Shown here in pieces: positions 5,939 through 15,109 of a DNA stretch of 32,451 nt. The notes beneath the pieces were generated by a model. That model saw only the letters and a list, made by a program, of their open reading frames with translations, did no database searches and was not told the origin of the DNA. The translations under genes and the position numbers were made by a program. Position 1 is the stretch's first letter, and every line of letters begins with the position of its first letter. The DNA is from Oscillospiraceae bacterium (lineage in GTDB: Bacteria; Bacillota; Clostridia; Oscillospirales; Ruminococcaceae), in contig JAITFZ010000028.1 of the NCBI GenBank assembly GCA_031280965.1, positions 1-32,451 on the forward strand, in the 5' to 3' direction.

Positions 5939-8900
5939 TCAAAAATCAAATAAAGACAACTGCGCCGACTGCGGCAGTCCGTCGAAAACGTTCATAGCGC
6001 CAAGCCGCTCCATGACAGTGTTATTAAGTCCGGATTTATGTTTAATATCGTCCACGCTGATAAAATCGCCGGAATTGATTACATCTACCACGCGGTTCGC
6101 GGCGTTCTCACCGCAACCGTCAATTGCAAGGAACGGCAGACGCAGATGTCCTTCTTCTATTATGTAGCGCGAAGCCGCAGATTTATTATAGCGCACAGGC
6201 AGGAATTTGATTCCCCGGCACAACATCTCATAAACAAGATACAGCGCTTCCTGAACGGATTTATCTTTTGCCTTTGCCTCGGAGTCTTGAGAAATTGCCT
6301 GTATTCGCCGTCTTACCGCTTCCTTACCGGCGAGAACACAGTCTACATCAATGTTCTCCGTGTGCTTTGTCAGTATGGCAGAATAGAATTCAACAGGATA
6401 ATTGACCTTGAACCAGCCGAGCTTCACCGCGCCTGTTACGTAAGCTGCCGCGTGTGCTTTCGGGAACATGTACTTGATTTTTTTGCAGCTCTCTATGTAC
6501 CACGGTTCTATGTTGCAATCCTCGAAAGCTTTGTAAATCTCATCGTTAAACTGCTCCTGCGCACCGCCCTTTCGGGTGATTTCAGTGATTTTGAACGCCA
6601 TTGACGGTTCCATACCCTTGTGCATGAGATATACCATGATGTTATCGCGGGTTCCTATAACAGTCGAAATTGTGCATTGCCCGCTTTTGATTAACTCCTG
6701 CGCGTTGCCGAGCCATACGTCCGTGCCGTGTGAAAGCCCCGAGATTTGCAACAGGTCGGAGAACATTCTCGGCTTGGCTTCACTAAGCATGTTGATTACA
6801 AAGTTAGTGCCGAATTCCGGCAATCCGTATGTGCCGAGCGGAATCAGCATCTTGTCATAATCATCGGAGAGTTTAAGCGCGTCAGTCGATGTAAACAGGC
6901 TCATGACCGCCTTATTCGAGGTCGGAACTTCCGAAATTTTTACGCCTGTCAAGTCCTCGAGATACTTATACAGCGTCGGAACATCGTGTCCGAGTTCATC
7001 TAACTTTAAAATCGTATCATGAAGTGCGTGGAAATCAAAGTGCGTGGTAATTATATCTTTACCCGCGTCGTCAGCCGGGTGCTGAATCGGCGTAAAGTCA
7101 TAAACCTCGTATTCAGCCGGCACAACAACCATTCCGCCCGGATGCTGACCGGTCGTTACTTTTACGCCTGTACAACCCTTGACTAAGCGGTTTATCTCCG
7201 CTTTATTTACTGCAATATTCCGCTCCTCCAAGTACTTCTTCACGAAACCGAAAGCAGTCTTGTCCTGAATTGCGGAAATCGTACCCGCCTTGAATACAAA
7301 GTCTTTTCCGAACATTTCCTCGGTGTGGCGATGCGCCTGCGCCTGATATTCACCGCTGAAATTGAGGTCTATGTCGGGGGCTTTATCCCCCTTAAAGCCC
7401 ATGAAAGTTTCAAAAGGAATATCGTGACCGTCGCCAATCATTGAGGTTTGACAGTTCGGACAGTTTTCGGGCGGCAGGTCATAGCCGGACTGAACAGAGC
7501 CGTCTTCGATGAAGCGGCTGTACTTACAATCGGAATCAGGGCAACGGTAATGCGGCGGGAGCGGATTTACTTCGGAAATACCAAGCATTGTCGCCGCAAA
7601 AGACGAGCCGACCGAACCCCTTGAACCGACTAAGTAGCCGTTCTCTTCCGAGCGCTTGATAAGCTTGCGTGCGATTATATAAAGCCCCGCAAAACCGTTC
7701 CCTACAATCGCCTCTATTTCCTTTTCAAGCCGCTTTTCTACGATTTCCGGCAACTGCTCACCGAATAATTCCCGTGCCTTTTCATATGCGAATTTTCTCG
7801 TTTCTTCTTCAGCGCCCTCAACTTCAGGTGTGTAGGTGCCCTTTGGAATCGGACGAACCTGTTCAATTTCATCGGCTATTTTATTAGGACTTACAACAAC
7901 CGTATCAAAAGCAATATCCTCGCCGAGATATGCAAACTCCTCCAGCATTTCATCAGTTGTCCGGAAGTACAGCGGCGCCTGACTTGAAGCGTCCGTGTAT
8001 CCCTGCCCCGCCTGTAAAATTTCCCTGAAAATACTATCACTTTTATTTTTGAAATGAACATCGCAGGTTGCGATTACGGGCTTGTTTAATTTCTTTCCGA
8101 GTTCTACAATTTTGCGGTTAAAAACTTGCAGTTTCAGTTCAGAATCCACCCTGCCGTTTCTCACTAAAAATGCGTTGTTTTGTGTCGGCTGAATTTCAAA
8201 GTAATCGTAAAGCCCGGCTATTTCTATAATTCTCTCCTCGGTCATTCCCTCTAAGACCGCATTGTATAATTCGCCCATCTCGCAAGCGCTTCCGAGAATT
8301 AGCCCTTCTCTGTGCTTTTTGAGTTCCGATAACGGAATACGCGGTTTCTTATAAAAATAATTAAGATTGGAAAGCGAAACAAGTTTATAAAGGTTTTTTA
8401 AACCTGTTTGATTCTTCACTAAAATGATTATGTGATATGTTTTCTCTTTTTTAAAGTCTACACATCCGAATATAGTATTTAAGTCGCCAAGACGTTCAAG
8501 CTTCCCGCCGCCTCTGACCGCGTCCTCGGTCAGCTTTTTGAAAATTCTCGCCAAAACCTTCGCGTCGTCGCAGGCGCGGTGATGGTTAAAGTCGCCGAGT
8601 TTGTAATGCTTCGCCATAGCGTCAAGGGTATGGGCTTTATTGCCCGGCACTGCGGCACGGCATAACTTAACTGTGTCAATCGTATTAAAATCAAAGCTGA
8701 TTCCGTTTCTTTTACATGCCTCCCGAATAAACCCTGAGTCAAAGCTTGCGTTATGCGCGATTAATGGCGGTCGGGAGCCATGTGCGGCAATCCCGCCGCA
8801 GAATTCTGCGAACTTCCGCAAAGCTTCCGCTTCGGACGGCGCGTCTTTAACCATATCATCGTTAATTCCGGTAAGCTGCGTAATGTGGTCGGGTATTGGC

Positions 8901-10309
8901 TTTTCGGGGTTAACGAAGGTGTCGAATTCCGCAACCGGCTCAAGATTCACAAGCTTTACCGCACCTATTTCGGTTATTCGCTCCGATGTCGGTGAAAGTC
9001 CCGTGGTTTCTATATCAAAAACAATTAACTCGCCGTTAACAGGATAATCCGTGCATCCTTCAATCAGCGCCTTGCCGTCATGCACGAAATACGCTTCAAC
9101 ACCGTAAATCACCTTGAAATCAGCGTCCGCGTTTTTCTTCATAATCGCTTCATAAGCGTTCATGGCTTCGGGGTATGCCTGCAGGTTTCCGTGGTCTGTG
9201 ATTGCGATTGCGCGATGCCCCCACTTGAACGCCTGATTAATCAGGTCTTTAGCGGGCGTAATCGCATCCTTGTCGGACATGTTTGTATGAACGTGCAGTT
9301 CGCAACGTTTTATTGTAGAATTATCATTACGCTCATGAGTTTTCACAATCATAATGGATTTCGGTTCAATCAGCGGCTCTTTCTCGTACTGGTCGTGCTT
9401 AACATCGCCATGAATTAAAATCGCACTGCCTTTAATAACCTTAAACCCGCCGGCTTTCTCGGCAGACGTGAAAATCTTTATAGTCTGTGACGAGGTATAA
9501 TCAGTGAAGCCGATAAAAATAATCGCGCTCCTCCCCTGCCTTACAGACTTTATTTCAAAACTGAAAACCTCACCCCAAAGCACCGCATCTACAACCTCGC
9601 CGGCTACGCTGAGCATCTGCATGGGAGGTTTGGTAATAGGTTTGCCGTAAATTAACTTAGCTTTTTTTGAAAAGCTGTCATGCTCAAAAGACAGTTCTGT
9701 TTCTTTAGGCTCGGCTAAAACTTCGGGGTTTCTTCTGCCGCCGCCGAAATAGCCGTTAGCGTTTTTAGGCTTTTCCGATTCTTTTGGTGTCGGCGGTTTA
9801 GTTGAAACAAAGACAGGAACAGGCGCTTCGGGAGCCGAGCTTTCAGGCTTTACGGCGTTTGTGAATTCTACCTTTATATCAACACCGAAAAATCCGCGCG
9901 CCAACTTCTCTATTTCATTATCTAACTTTTCGGCAAGCAGAATCTCCCGTCCTCCCGAACCGAGCGTGATTTCAAAAACCTCGCCGTCATCGCTGATTTC
10001 AATGTCGTCGAGAAAGCCGTTCACAACAACGGGATTATATTTCATCAAGCCGATTATTTCCGATATGTATTCAGAGCAGAAAAGCCCGGCGGGATATTTC
10101 GGATAAATCCGCGCAACGCTAATACCAAGAAAATCTTTAATGCTTTCCGCCGCTTTATTTATACATTCGGCAGAAATAAGCTCATCTGCTTCAATTTGCA
10201 GCATAAATGAATTATTTCCGCTTTCGTGTACAGCAGAAATAACCTGCCTGTCCGCTATTTTAGGGTCGAATTCCAACCCCTCGAATAATAAAGAAAGCTT
10301 CTCGCTCAT
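5939..10309 (-). CDS. polC: DNA polymerase III alpha subunit, PolC type
   Basis: This is the replicative polymerase of low-GC Gram-positive bacteria, 1456 aa against 1437 in B. subtilis. In order: an N-terminal domain; an OB fold (about 235-320); the first PHP segment (ELHVHTNMSD, about 334); a DEDD 3'-5' exonuclease inserted near 425-600 (FDIETTG); the second PHP segment; and the polymerase core with GSRGSVGSS (about 896), a C4 zinc pair (CPDSDC, CPNC) and the catalytic Asp segments PDIDLNFSGEYQ (about 978) and FDFHALHD (about 1091). GAGGGA lies 5 nt before the ATG, which overlaps the ispG stop as ATGA, so the two are coupled. It ends the isoprenoid-lipid gene run, as in many Firmicutes. Confidence 0.97.
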   Translation of the reverse strand: MSEKLSLLFEGLEFDPKIADRQVISAVHESGNNSFMLQIEADELISAECINKAAESIKDFLGISVARIYPKYPAGLFCSEYISEIIGLMKYNPVVVNGFLDDIEISDDGEVFEITLGSGGREILLAEKLDNEIEKLARGFFGVDIKVEFTNAVKPESSAPEAPVPVFVSTKPPTPKESEKPKNANGYFGGGRRNPEVLAEPKETELSFEHDSFSKKAKLIYGKPITKPPMQMLSVAGEVVDAVLWGEVFSFEIKSVRQGRSAIIFIGFTDYTSSQTIKIFTSAEKAGGFKVIKGSAILIHGDVKHDQYEKEPLIEPKSIMIVKTHERNDNSTIKRCELHVHTNMSDKDAITPAKDLINQAFKWGHRAIAITDHGNLQAYPEAMNAYEAIMKKNADADFKVIYGVEAYFVHDGKALIEGCTDYPVNGELIVFDIETTGLSPTSERITEIGAVKLVNLEPVAEFDTFVNPEKPIPDHITQLTGINDDMVKDAPSEAEALRKFAEFCGGIAAHGSRPPLIAHNASFDSGFIREACKRNGISFDFNTIDTVKLCRAAVPGNKAHTLDAMAKHYKLGDFNHHRACDDAKVLARIFKKLTEDAVRGGGKLERLGDLNTIFGCVDFKKEKTYHIIILVKNQTGLKNLYKLVSLSNLNYFYKKPRIPLSELKKHREGLILGSACEMGELYNAVLEGMTEERIIEIAGLYDYFEIQPTQNNAFLVRNGRVDSELKLQVFNRKIVELGKKLNKPVIATCDVHFKNKSDSIFREILQAGQGYTDASSQAPLYFRTTDEMLEEFAYLGEDIAFDTVVVSPNKIADEIEQVRPIPKGTYTPEVEGAEEETRKFAYEKARELFGEQLPEIVEKRLEKEIEAIVGNGFAGLYIIARKLIKRSEENGYLVGSRGSVGSSFAATMLGISEVNPLPPHYRCPDSDCKYSRFIEDGSVQSGYDLPPENCPNCQTSMIGDGHDIPFETFMGFKGDKAPDIDLNFSGEYQAQAHRHTEEMFGKDFVFKAGTISAIQDKTAFGFVKKYLEERNIAVNKAEINRLVKGCTGVKVTTGQHPGGMVVVPAEYEVYDFTPIQHPADDAGKDIITTHFDFHALHDTILKLDELGHDVPTLYKYLEDLTGVKISEVPTSNKAVMSLFTSTDALKLSDDYDKMLIPLGTYGLPEFGTNFVINMLSEAKPRMFSDLLQISGLSHGTDVWLGNAQELIKSGQCTISTVIGTRDNIMVYLMHKGMEPSMAFKITEITRKGGAQEQFNDEIYKAFEDCNIEPWYIESCKKIKYMFPKAHAAAYVTGAVKLGWFKVNYPVEFYSAILTKHTENIDVDCVLAGKEAVRRRIQAISQDSEAKAKDKSVQEALYLVYEMLCRGIKFLPVRYNKSAASRYIIEEGHLRLPFLAIDGCGENAANRVVDVINSGDFISVDDIKHKSGLNNTVMERLGAMNVFDGLPQSAQLSLFDF

Positions 10310-11340
10310 AATAATCCCTCTATTTCTTTTTTCAACACTTCAAGTATTTTATCTTCGCTTACTTTTGCGACAATTTCGCCCTTTCTGAAAAGCACACCGC
10401 CGGAATCTCCGCCCCCGAACGCTATTCCGATATCGGCTTCACGCGCTTCGCCGGGTCCGTTAACGACACAGCCCATAACAGCAATTTTAAGCGGCTTTTT
10501 AATCCCCGCCGCTAACTTCTCGACTTCACCGACAAGTTTAATTATATCAGTCTTAGTTCTGCCGCAAGTCGGACAGCTAATGATTTCCGGGGTTTTACCA
10601 AGCCCTAAAGCCGTCAGTAAATCACGTGCCGCGTAAATCTCCTCTAAAGGCTCGTCCGTGAGCGAAACACGGATTGTATCTCCTATTCCGTCGCATAAAA
10701 GCGAGCCGATTCCCGCCGCTGATTTTAATATGCCGATTCGCTTGGTTCCCGCTTCGGTTACGCCGATGTGAAGCGGATAATCGCATTTCTTATGTAAAAG
10801 CCTGTATGCGTCAATCGTCATTTTCACGCTCGACGCTTTAACCGACAGAATAATATCATTAAAACCGATTTCTTCCAAAAGCTTAGCGCTCCTAAGCGCG
10901 CTTTCAACAAGCGCTTCGGCGCAAACCCCGTGTTTTTGCAGAATTTCTTTTTCAATCGAGCCGGCGTTAATGCCTATTCTGATTGGAATTCCGCGCTTTT
11001 TACATTCCCTCGCAACCGCTTCTATTTTATCGGGTTCAAGATTACCGGGGTTAAGGCGTATTTTATCCGCGCCCGCCTTAACGGCTTCAAGCGCGATATT
11101 ATGGTCAAAGTGAATATCCGCGACTACAGGAATTGAAAGCCGCTCCTTCAGTGCGTAAATCAAACCGACATCCCTTACTTCGGGAACCGCCGCTCTTATT
11201 ATTTCACAACCCGCTTCCTGTAATTCGAGTGCTTGTTTTATGCTTCCCTCAATATCGCGGGCAGACTTTTTCAACATCGTTTGAATATAAACGCCGCCAC
11301 CGCCGAGAGTTACGTTTCCGACTTTAACTTTCTTTCTCAT
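10306..11340 (-). CDS. ispG: 4-hydroxy-3-methylbut-2-enyl diphosphate synthase
   Basis: IspG (GcpE) carries out the penultimate step of the MEP isoprenoid pathway, converting ME-cPP to HMBPP with a 4Fe-4S cluster. At 344 aa it is the short bacterial form. The TIM-barrel start (VGNVTLGGGG..IQTM) is followed by conserved VADIHFD and RLNPGN. The cluster ligands sit in SCPTCGRTKTD (near 252) and MGCVVNGPGEAREADIG (near 287). TAGGAG precedes the ATG at a normal distance, and only 10 nt separate it from rseP. It is coupled to polC downstream. The window also holds dxr, another enzyme of the same pathway. Confidence 0.96.
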   Translation of the reverse strand: MRKKVKVGNVTLGGGGVYIQTMLKKSARDIEGSIKQALELQEAGCEIIRAAVPEVRDVGLIYALKERLSIPVVADIHFDHNIALEAVKAGADKIRLNPGNLEPDKIEAVARECKKRGIPIRIGINAGSIEKEILQKHGVCAEALVESALRSAKLLEEIGFNDIILSVKASSVKMTIDAYRLLHKKCDYPLHIGVTEAGTKRIGILKSAAGIGSLLCDGIGDTIRVSLTDEPLEEIYAARDLLTALGLGKTPEIISCPTCGRTKTDIIKLVGEVEKLAAGIKKPLKIAVMGCVVNGPGEAREADIGIAFGGGDSGGVLFRKGEIVAKVSEDKILEVLKKEIEGLL

Positions 11341-11350
11341 TGTGAAACTC

Positions 11351-12424
11351 CTAACTGATTAGCTTCCCTATATCAAGCACGGTTATTAACAGCATAAACA
11401 ACATCAGAGCCGCAAATCCGATAAAGTGAATCATGCCCTCAACTTCGGCTTTGAGCGGCTTTCTGCGAATCGCCTCTATAATGAAGAATACAATCCGCGC
11501 ACCGTCAAGCGCGGGAATCGGAAGCAGATTGAAAATCCCTACATTCACGCTTATCAGCGCCGCCATAAACAGCGCGCTTTTTATTCCCGCAATAAAGCTT
11601 TCTGCGAACCCTTTTGAAGAAACCTCGCCGATTGCGCTCACAACACCTACGGGGCCTGCGATGTCGTTAAGTCCGTAGGTACCGCGGATTAGGTCGAAGA
11701 GCGTCATTATGATAATCCGTGAAAGGCTTATCGTTTCCCCTAACGCCCGCGAAATTACATTGAAGAATGTCTTATCCTCAAACACCATTCCGAAATCAAG
11801 GACTATTGCCATTTTTCCTTCCTCTGACCTGCTTGGACGCGTCAGAAAAGGTACATCGTGTAAATGCACCTTTTCGCCGTTTCTGATAACAGTAAAATCG
11901 AAAACCACCGTATATTCGTCTTCAGCCATTTTCATTTCGGTATTCACAAATTGATAACTTACGTCCATCCATGTAAAAATCCTCATGCCGTTTATATGGG
12001 TGATTCTGTCGCCTGCTTGAAGCAGTTGATTGGAAACCGCACCTTCGCGAAAGCCGCGTATTTCCGTAGTGTCAACCCGTTCGTTCATAGAGGTGATAAT
12101 CAGGCACAAAACGAATCCGAGGACTATATTCATGACCGCGCCCGCTACTATAACAATGGCTCTTTGCCAAACAGGCTTGTTACGAAAAGCCCGCGGGTCT
12201 TCAGTTTCTTCATCTTCGTCTTCGCCGAGCTGAACAGAACCGCCGAACGGAATCGCTTTAATCTGATAAACCGTTTCCTTGCCGCGCTTCCGCAACAGCA
12301 CGGGTCCCATACCGAGATTAAAAGAAAAAACGCGCATTTTAAAGAGTTTCGCGGCGGAAAAATGCCCGATTTCGTGAATTAATATGATTAGTGCGAATAT
12401 TAGTATAGCTATGACTACTGACAT
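11351..12424 (-). CDS. rseP: Site-2 membrane metalloprotease RseP
   Basis: This is an intramembrane zinc protease of the S2P / M50B family. The first transmembrane helix carries the zinc motif HEIGH (residues 17-21). A PDZ domain follows (REGAVSNQLLQAGDRITHING, about 130-155), then further membrane helices and the second active-site motif NLLPIPALDGAR (near 300). In Firmicutes such enzymes clip anti-sigma factors and remnant signal peptides; the substrate here is unknown. The length of 357 aa is lower than the E. coli enzyme, consistent with one PDZ domain. The start overlaps the dxr stop by one base (TAATG). Confidence 0.94.
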   Translation of the reverse strand: MSVVIAILIFALIILIHEIGHFSAAKLFKMRVFSFNLGMGPVLLRKRGKETVYQIKAIPFGGSVQLGEDEDEETEDPRAFRNKPVWQRAIVIVAGAVMNIVLGFVLCLIITSMNERVDTTEIRGFREGAVSNQLLQAGDRITHINGMRIFTWMDVSYQFVNTEMKMAEDEYTVVFDFTVIRNGEKVHLHDVPFLTRPSRSEEGKMAIVLDFGMVFEDKTFFNVISRALGETISLSRIIIMTLFDLIRGTYGLNDIAGPVGVVSAIGEVSSKGFAESFIAGIKSALFMAALISVNVGIFNLLPIPALDGARIVFFIIEAIRRKPLKAEVEGMIHFIGFAALMLFMLLITVLDIGKLIS

Positions 12425-13560
12425 TATTTTAGTTTCCCTTTCACATATTCTATTGCCGCCGCAGAATCTTCAAATATAGTTTGCAGGCTGACGCTTTTAT
12501 TTGCCGATACGTTTTCAAGCGCATCGTTCACAAGTTCCGAAATTCTGTAAAACTCTAACTTGTCCTCTAAAAACGCCGCTACTGCCGCTTCGTTTGCGGC
12601 GTTTAGAACAGCGCAGGCGTTATTTCCCGCAACGGCCGCTTTCTTCGCGGCGGGAAGGCAGATAAATGTTTCCTCGTCAGGTTCTTCAAAAGTAAGGTTG
12701 CCTGTTTCGGTAAGCGAAAGCCTCTTTGCGCCGCTCTCAAATCGCAGAGGTTCGGTCAGCGCGTACCCTATCGGCACCCGCATATCGGGAACGCCCATCT
12801 GCGCTATTATCGAGCCGTCCGCAAATTCAACAGCCGAATGGACTATGCTCTGACGATGAACCACAACTTCGATTTGCTCCGGCTTCGCACCGAAAAGCCG
12901 CATAGCTTCTATGAATTCTAATCCCTTATTCATCAATGTTGCGCTGTCTACCGTGACTTTTCCGCCCATATTCCAGTTAGGGTTATGAAGCGCCTGTTCT
13001 TTTGTGACTGTTTTTAGCATGTCTTTGCTGTAACCATAAAATGCCCCGCCCGATGCGGTCAGAATAATCTTAGTGAAGCTGTTTTTATTATTGCCGGAAA
13101 GGCATTGAAAAATCGCGGAATGTTCGCTGTCGATTGGTACAATTTTCACATTTTTTTCTTCCGCCCGCTTCATTACAAGTTCGCCGCCCGCCGCAAGCGT
13201 TTCCTTATTGGCAAGCGCGAGTTTGTTACCACTTTCGATTGCGGCAATGGTGGGTTCAAGTCCCGCCATGCCGACAACCGCGTTCACTACCATATCGCAA
13301 TCCACGGAAGCAAGCTTGCATAAGCCCGCTTTCCCGCATAAGACTTCAACCCTCATATCGGCAAGGCGAGTTTTCAAATCCATGTAACAGCTTTCATCAT
13401 AAACGCAGACAAAACGCGGCTTGAACTCCCGTGCCTGATACTCGAGCATTTTTACATCGCTCCTGACCGCCAGACCTTCTATCTTGATTTTATGCCGACG
13501 GACAACGTCTAATGTCTGCAAACCGATTGAACCGCTTGAGCCGAGTAAAACTATGTTCAT
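12424..13560 (-). CDS. dxr: 1-deoxy-D-xylulose 5-phosphate reductoisomerase
   Basis: Dxr converts DXP to MEP with NADPH, the first committed step of the MEP pathway. The 378-residue protein opens with the Rossmann motif GSSGSIG (6-12). It has NKETLAAGG and the metal/substrate region IDSEHSAIFQCL, and closes with the expected helical domain (AANEAAVAAF). The frame extends 8 codons upstream to 13584, but AAAGGA lies 12 nt before the ATG at 13560, the same spacing and almost the same sequence as at pyrH. It is coupled to rseP by TAATG. The leader carries a hairpin and a 40-bp repeat shared with pyrH. Confidence 0.96.
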   Translation of the reverse strand: MNIVLLGSSGSIGLQTLDVVRRHKIKIEGLAVRSDVKMLEYQAREFKPRFVCVYDESCYMDLKTRLADMRVEVLCGKAGLCKLASVDCDMVVNAVVGMAGLEPTIAAIESGNKLALANKETLAAGGELVMKRAEEKNVKIVPIDSEHSAIFQCLSGNNKNSFTKIILTASGGAFYGYSKDMLKTVTKEQALHNPNWNMGGKVTVDSATLMNKGLEFIEAMRLFGAKPEQIEVVVHRQSIVHSAVEFADGSIIAQMGVPDMRVPIGYALTEPLRFESGAKRLSLTETGNLTFEEPDEETFICLPAAKKAAVAGNNACAVLNAANEAAVAAFLEDKLEFYRISELVNDALENVSANKSVSLQTIFEDSAAAIEYVKGKLK

Positions 13561-13594
13561 ATTTTTAAAAAGTCCTTTATTCATAACAGAGGAT

Positions 13595-13615
13595 AGCTTC
13601 GTTTAAAAACGAAGC
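13595..13615. repeat. Hairpin in the dxr leader
   Basis: GCTTCGTTT and AAACGAAGC form a 9-bp stem with a two-base loop. It lies between the 40-bp shared repeat and the dxr ribosome site and is absent from the otherwise similar pyrH leader. Confidence 0.55.
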
Positions 13616-13655
13616 GAAAACAACATTTTCCCCGTTTCAGTTGTATTTTGTTTCA
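13616..13655 (-). repeat. 40-bp leader repeat, copy 1 (dxr)
   Basis: This stretch matches 17145-17184 at 38 of 40 positions (differences CAGT/CGGC only). Both copies lie upstream of genes in the same operon and in the same orientation. On the minus strand the end of the repeat can form a small hairpin, GAAAA-TGTTG-TTTTC. It is noncoding. It may be a short dispersed element or a regulatory leader. Confidence 0.75.
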
Positions 13656-13676
13656 AACTTATTTATCCTTTTTACT

Positions 13677-14540
13677 TTATAAAGCAATCAACGGAATTTT
13701 TTCTTGTATCGGAAAATAAAAATGCAGAATCTGATACATGAACGGAGCCGCGAACAGTACCGAATCGAACCTGTCAAGCACACCGCCGTGACCGGGCATG
13801 ATGTTACCGAAGTCTTTGACCGCGCACTGCCTTTTCACAAGAGACGCGGAAAAATCGCCGACAACACCGAGTGCAGAGCAGATTATTGCCGTCCCTGCAA
13901 AGAATATTTTATCAGTTTCTATGGTAACTCCGCCCGTTATAAAGGAGTAAATTATTTCATAACCGAAAGGTACAATAAATCCCGCTAAACCCGAACATAC
14001 AAGCCCGCCGATAAAACCCTCCCATGTCTTTTTAGGGCTTATTTTAGGTGCGATTTTATGTTTGCCGAGGAACGTTCCGACAAAATACGCGCCCGCGTCC
14101 CCTATCCAAATCGCCACCAAGGTAAATATCATTAAAAACATACCGTGAGCATCGGAAAGCAGATTTATAAATAAAAGACAGCTAAGTGAAAGCGGTATGC
14201 AAATTGATACAAAACCGACTAATGAAACCGCCTCAAATGAAACTTTTTCGTGCATATAAATCATTACAATGAACAGCAGGAACAAAAATGCCGAGCAGAT
14301 TATCGGCAGATTCGCTCTCAACCCTTCGACAATAAAAACAAGCGGTACAGAAAATACAAAAAACAGGCTGATTACTGAAAGCACCTTGTTTTTTATATAC
14401 TTTGTAGCCACAAGCAGTTCATAAACCGCGACCACCGACAAGGCAGAAATCACGGCTATATAAAGAGGAAGAAAATCGACAATTAAAACGAGAATCGCCA
14501 AAAATGCAGCTATAGCCGCCGAGATTATTCGTCGAATCAA
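13677..14540 (-). CDS. cdsA: Phosphatidate cytidylyltransferase
   Basis: CdsA makes CDP-diacylglycerol from phosphatidic acid and CTP at the membrane, the entry to phospholipid synthesis. It is an integral membrane protein with many hydrophobic segments. The Prosite-type signature is complete near the C-terminus (SLVKRQCAVKDFG, then MPGHGGVLDRFDS), preceded by SPKKTWEGFIGG. The frame runs back to a GTG at 14591, but AAAAGGAGG at 14550-14558 lies exactly 9 nt before a TTG at 14540, giving 287 residues. I take that TTG as the start. Normally cdsA directly follows uppS; here a MITE-like element and a small membrane-protein gene separate them. Confidence 0.93.
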   Translation of the reverse strand: MIRRIISAAIAAFLAILVLIVDFLPLYIAVISALSVVAVYELLVATKYIKNKVLSVISLFFVFSVPLVFIVEGLRANLPIICSAFLFLLFIVMIYMHEKVSFEAVSLVGFVSICIPLSLSCLLFINLLSDAHGMFLMIFTLVAIWIGDAGAYFVGTFLGKHKIAPKISPKKTWEGFIGGLVCSGLAGFIVPFGYEIIYSFITGGVTIETDKIFFAGTAIICSALGVVGDFSASLVKRQCAVKDFGNIMPGHGGVLDRFDSVLFAAPFMYQILHFYFPIQEKIPLIAL

Positions 14541-14574
14541 AGGTTTATGCCTCCTTTTCAAATTATATAATTTT

Positions 14575-14955
14575 TCATTCTGAAAAACCACACTTTTTGC
14601 AGACGCGATTTATTTTTGTTATAGTTTGTTCTACTTCACCAGCACCATAAACATCTTCAACATAAGTTACTGTAGATTCATTAATTATCCAATCGTGTCC
14701 TTTTTTAGCGCATTTCATATATCTTACAAATAAACATATGCCGTATAATGCAAAATACATAATTACACCAAGTAGCCATAACGATGCTATCCAAATATCG
14801 ACCCCTATTCTGGATATCCTCTCGGATTCTCTAATTAATTTTTGAATTCCTGAAAACCCAGCCCCACCCGCAGAAAGCAATATGATGAATGAAAAGATGA
14901 CACCAAATACAATTAATAATACTCCCAATAATTTAAAAACTAATTTCATAAGCAA
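14575..14955 (-). CDS. Small membrane protein with C-terminal Cys pairs, unknown
   Basis: The family is not recognised. The 126-residue product has two transmembrane segments (about 5-30 and 53-78). They are followed by a soluble tail with Cys-Lys-Lys-Gly-His early and CKKCG at the very end, which looks like a zinc-ribbon half pair. The region is AT-richer than its housekeeping neighbours. A TTG at 14955 lies 6 nt after AGGAGG; an ATG two codons later is the alternative. It is inserted between uppS and cdsA together with the MITE-like palindrome, so it is probably a late arrival in this conserved run. It could bind metal; nothing else can be said. Confidence 0.7.
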   Translation of the reverse strand: MLMKLVFKLLGVLLIVFGVIFSFIILLSAGGAGFSGIQKLIRESERISRIGVDIWIASLWLLGVIMYFALYGICLFVRYMKCAKKGHDWIINESTVTYVEDVYGAGEVEQTITKINRVCKKCGFSE

Positions 14956-14996
14956 TGGTACCCTCCTAACTTATGTAAATACTATACTCTTCAGGC

Positions 14997-15109
14997 AACC
15001 ACCCCGTCGGGCTACGCCCGCCACCCCTTCGAGGAGGGGAATTTCTTTTTAATTTTTCAATACCTAATTCCCCTCTTTGGAGGGGTGCCGCTTTAGCGGC
15101 GGGGTGGTT
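14997..15109. mobile_element. MITE-like 113-bp palindromic element
   Basis: The two ends are inverted repeats beginning AACCACCCCG. Each arm folds into two hairpins: CGGGC-TAC-GCCCG (15008-15020) and CCCCT-AGGGG (15024-15039) on the left; CCCCTC-TTTG-GAGGGG (15070-15085) and GCCGCT-TT-AGCGGC (15087-15100) on the right. The arms differ in sequence but keep their pairing, which is compensatory change. There is no coding capacity. The right end overlaps the uppS stop codon. I infer a miniature transposable or REP-like repeat, which should be multicopy in the genome. Confidence 0.65.

Noticed and set aside
8530-9418. Several antisense frames inside polC
   Set aside because: They follow the codon structure of polC, lack ribosome sites and show no motifs.
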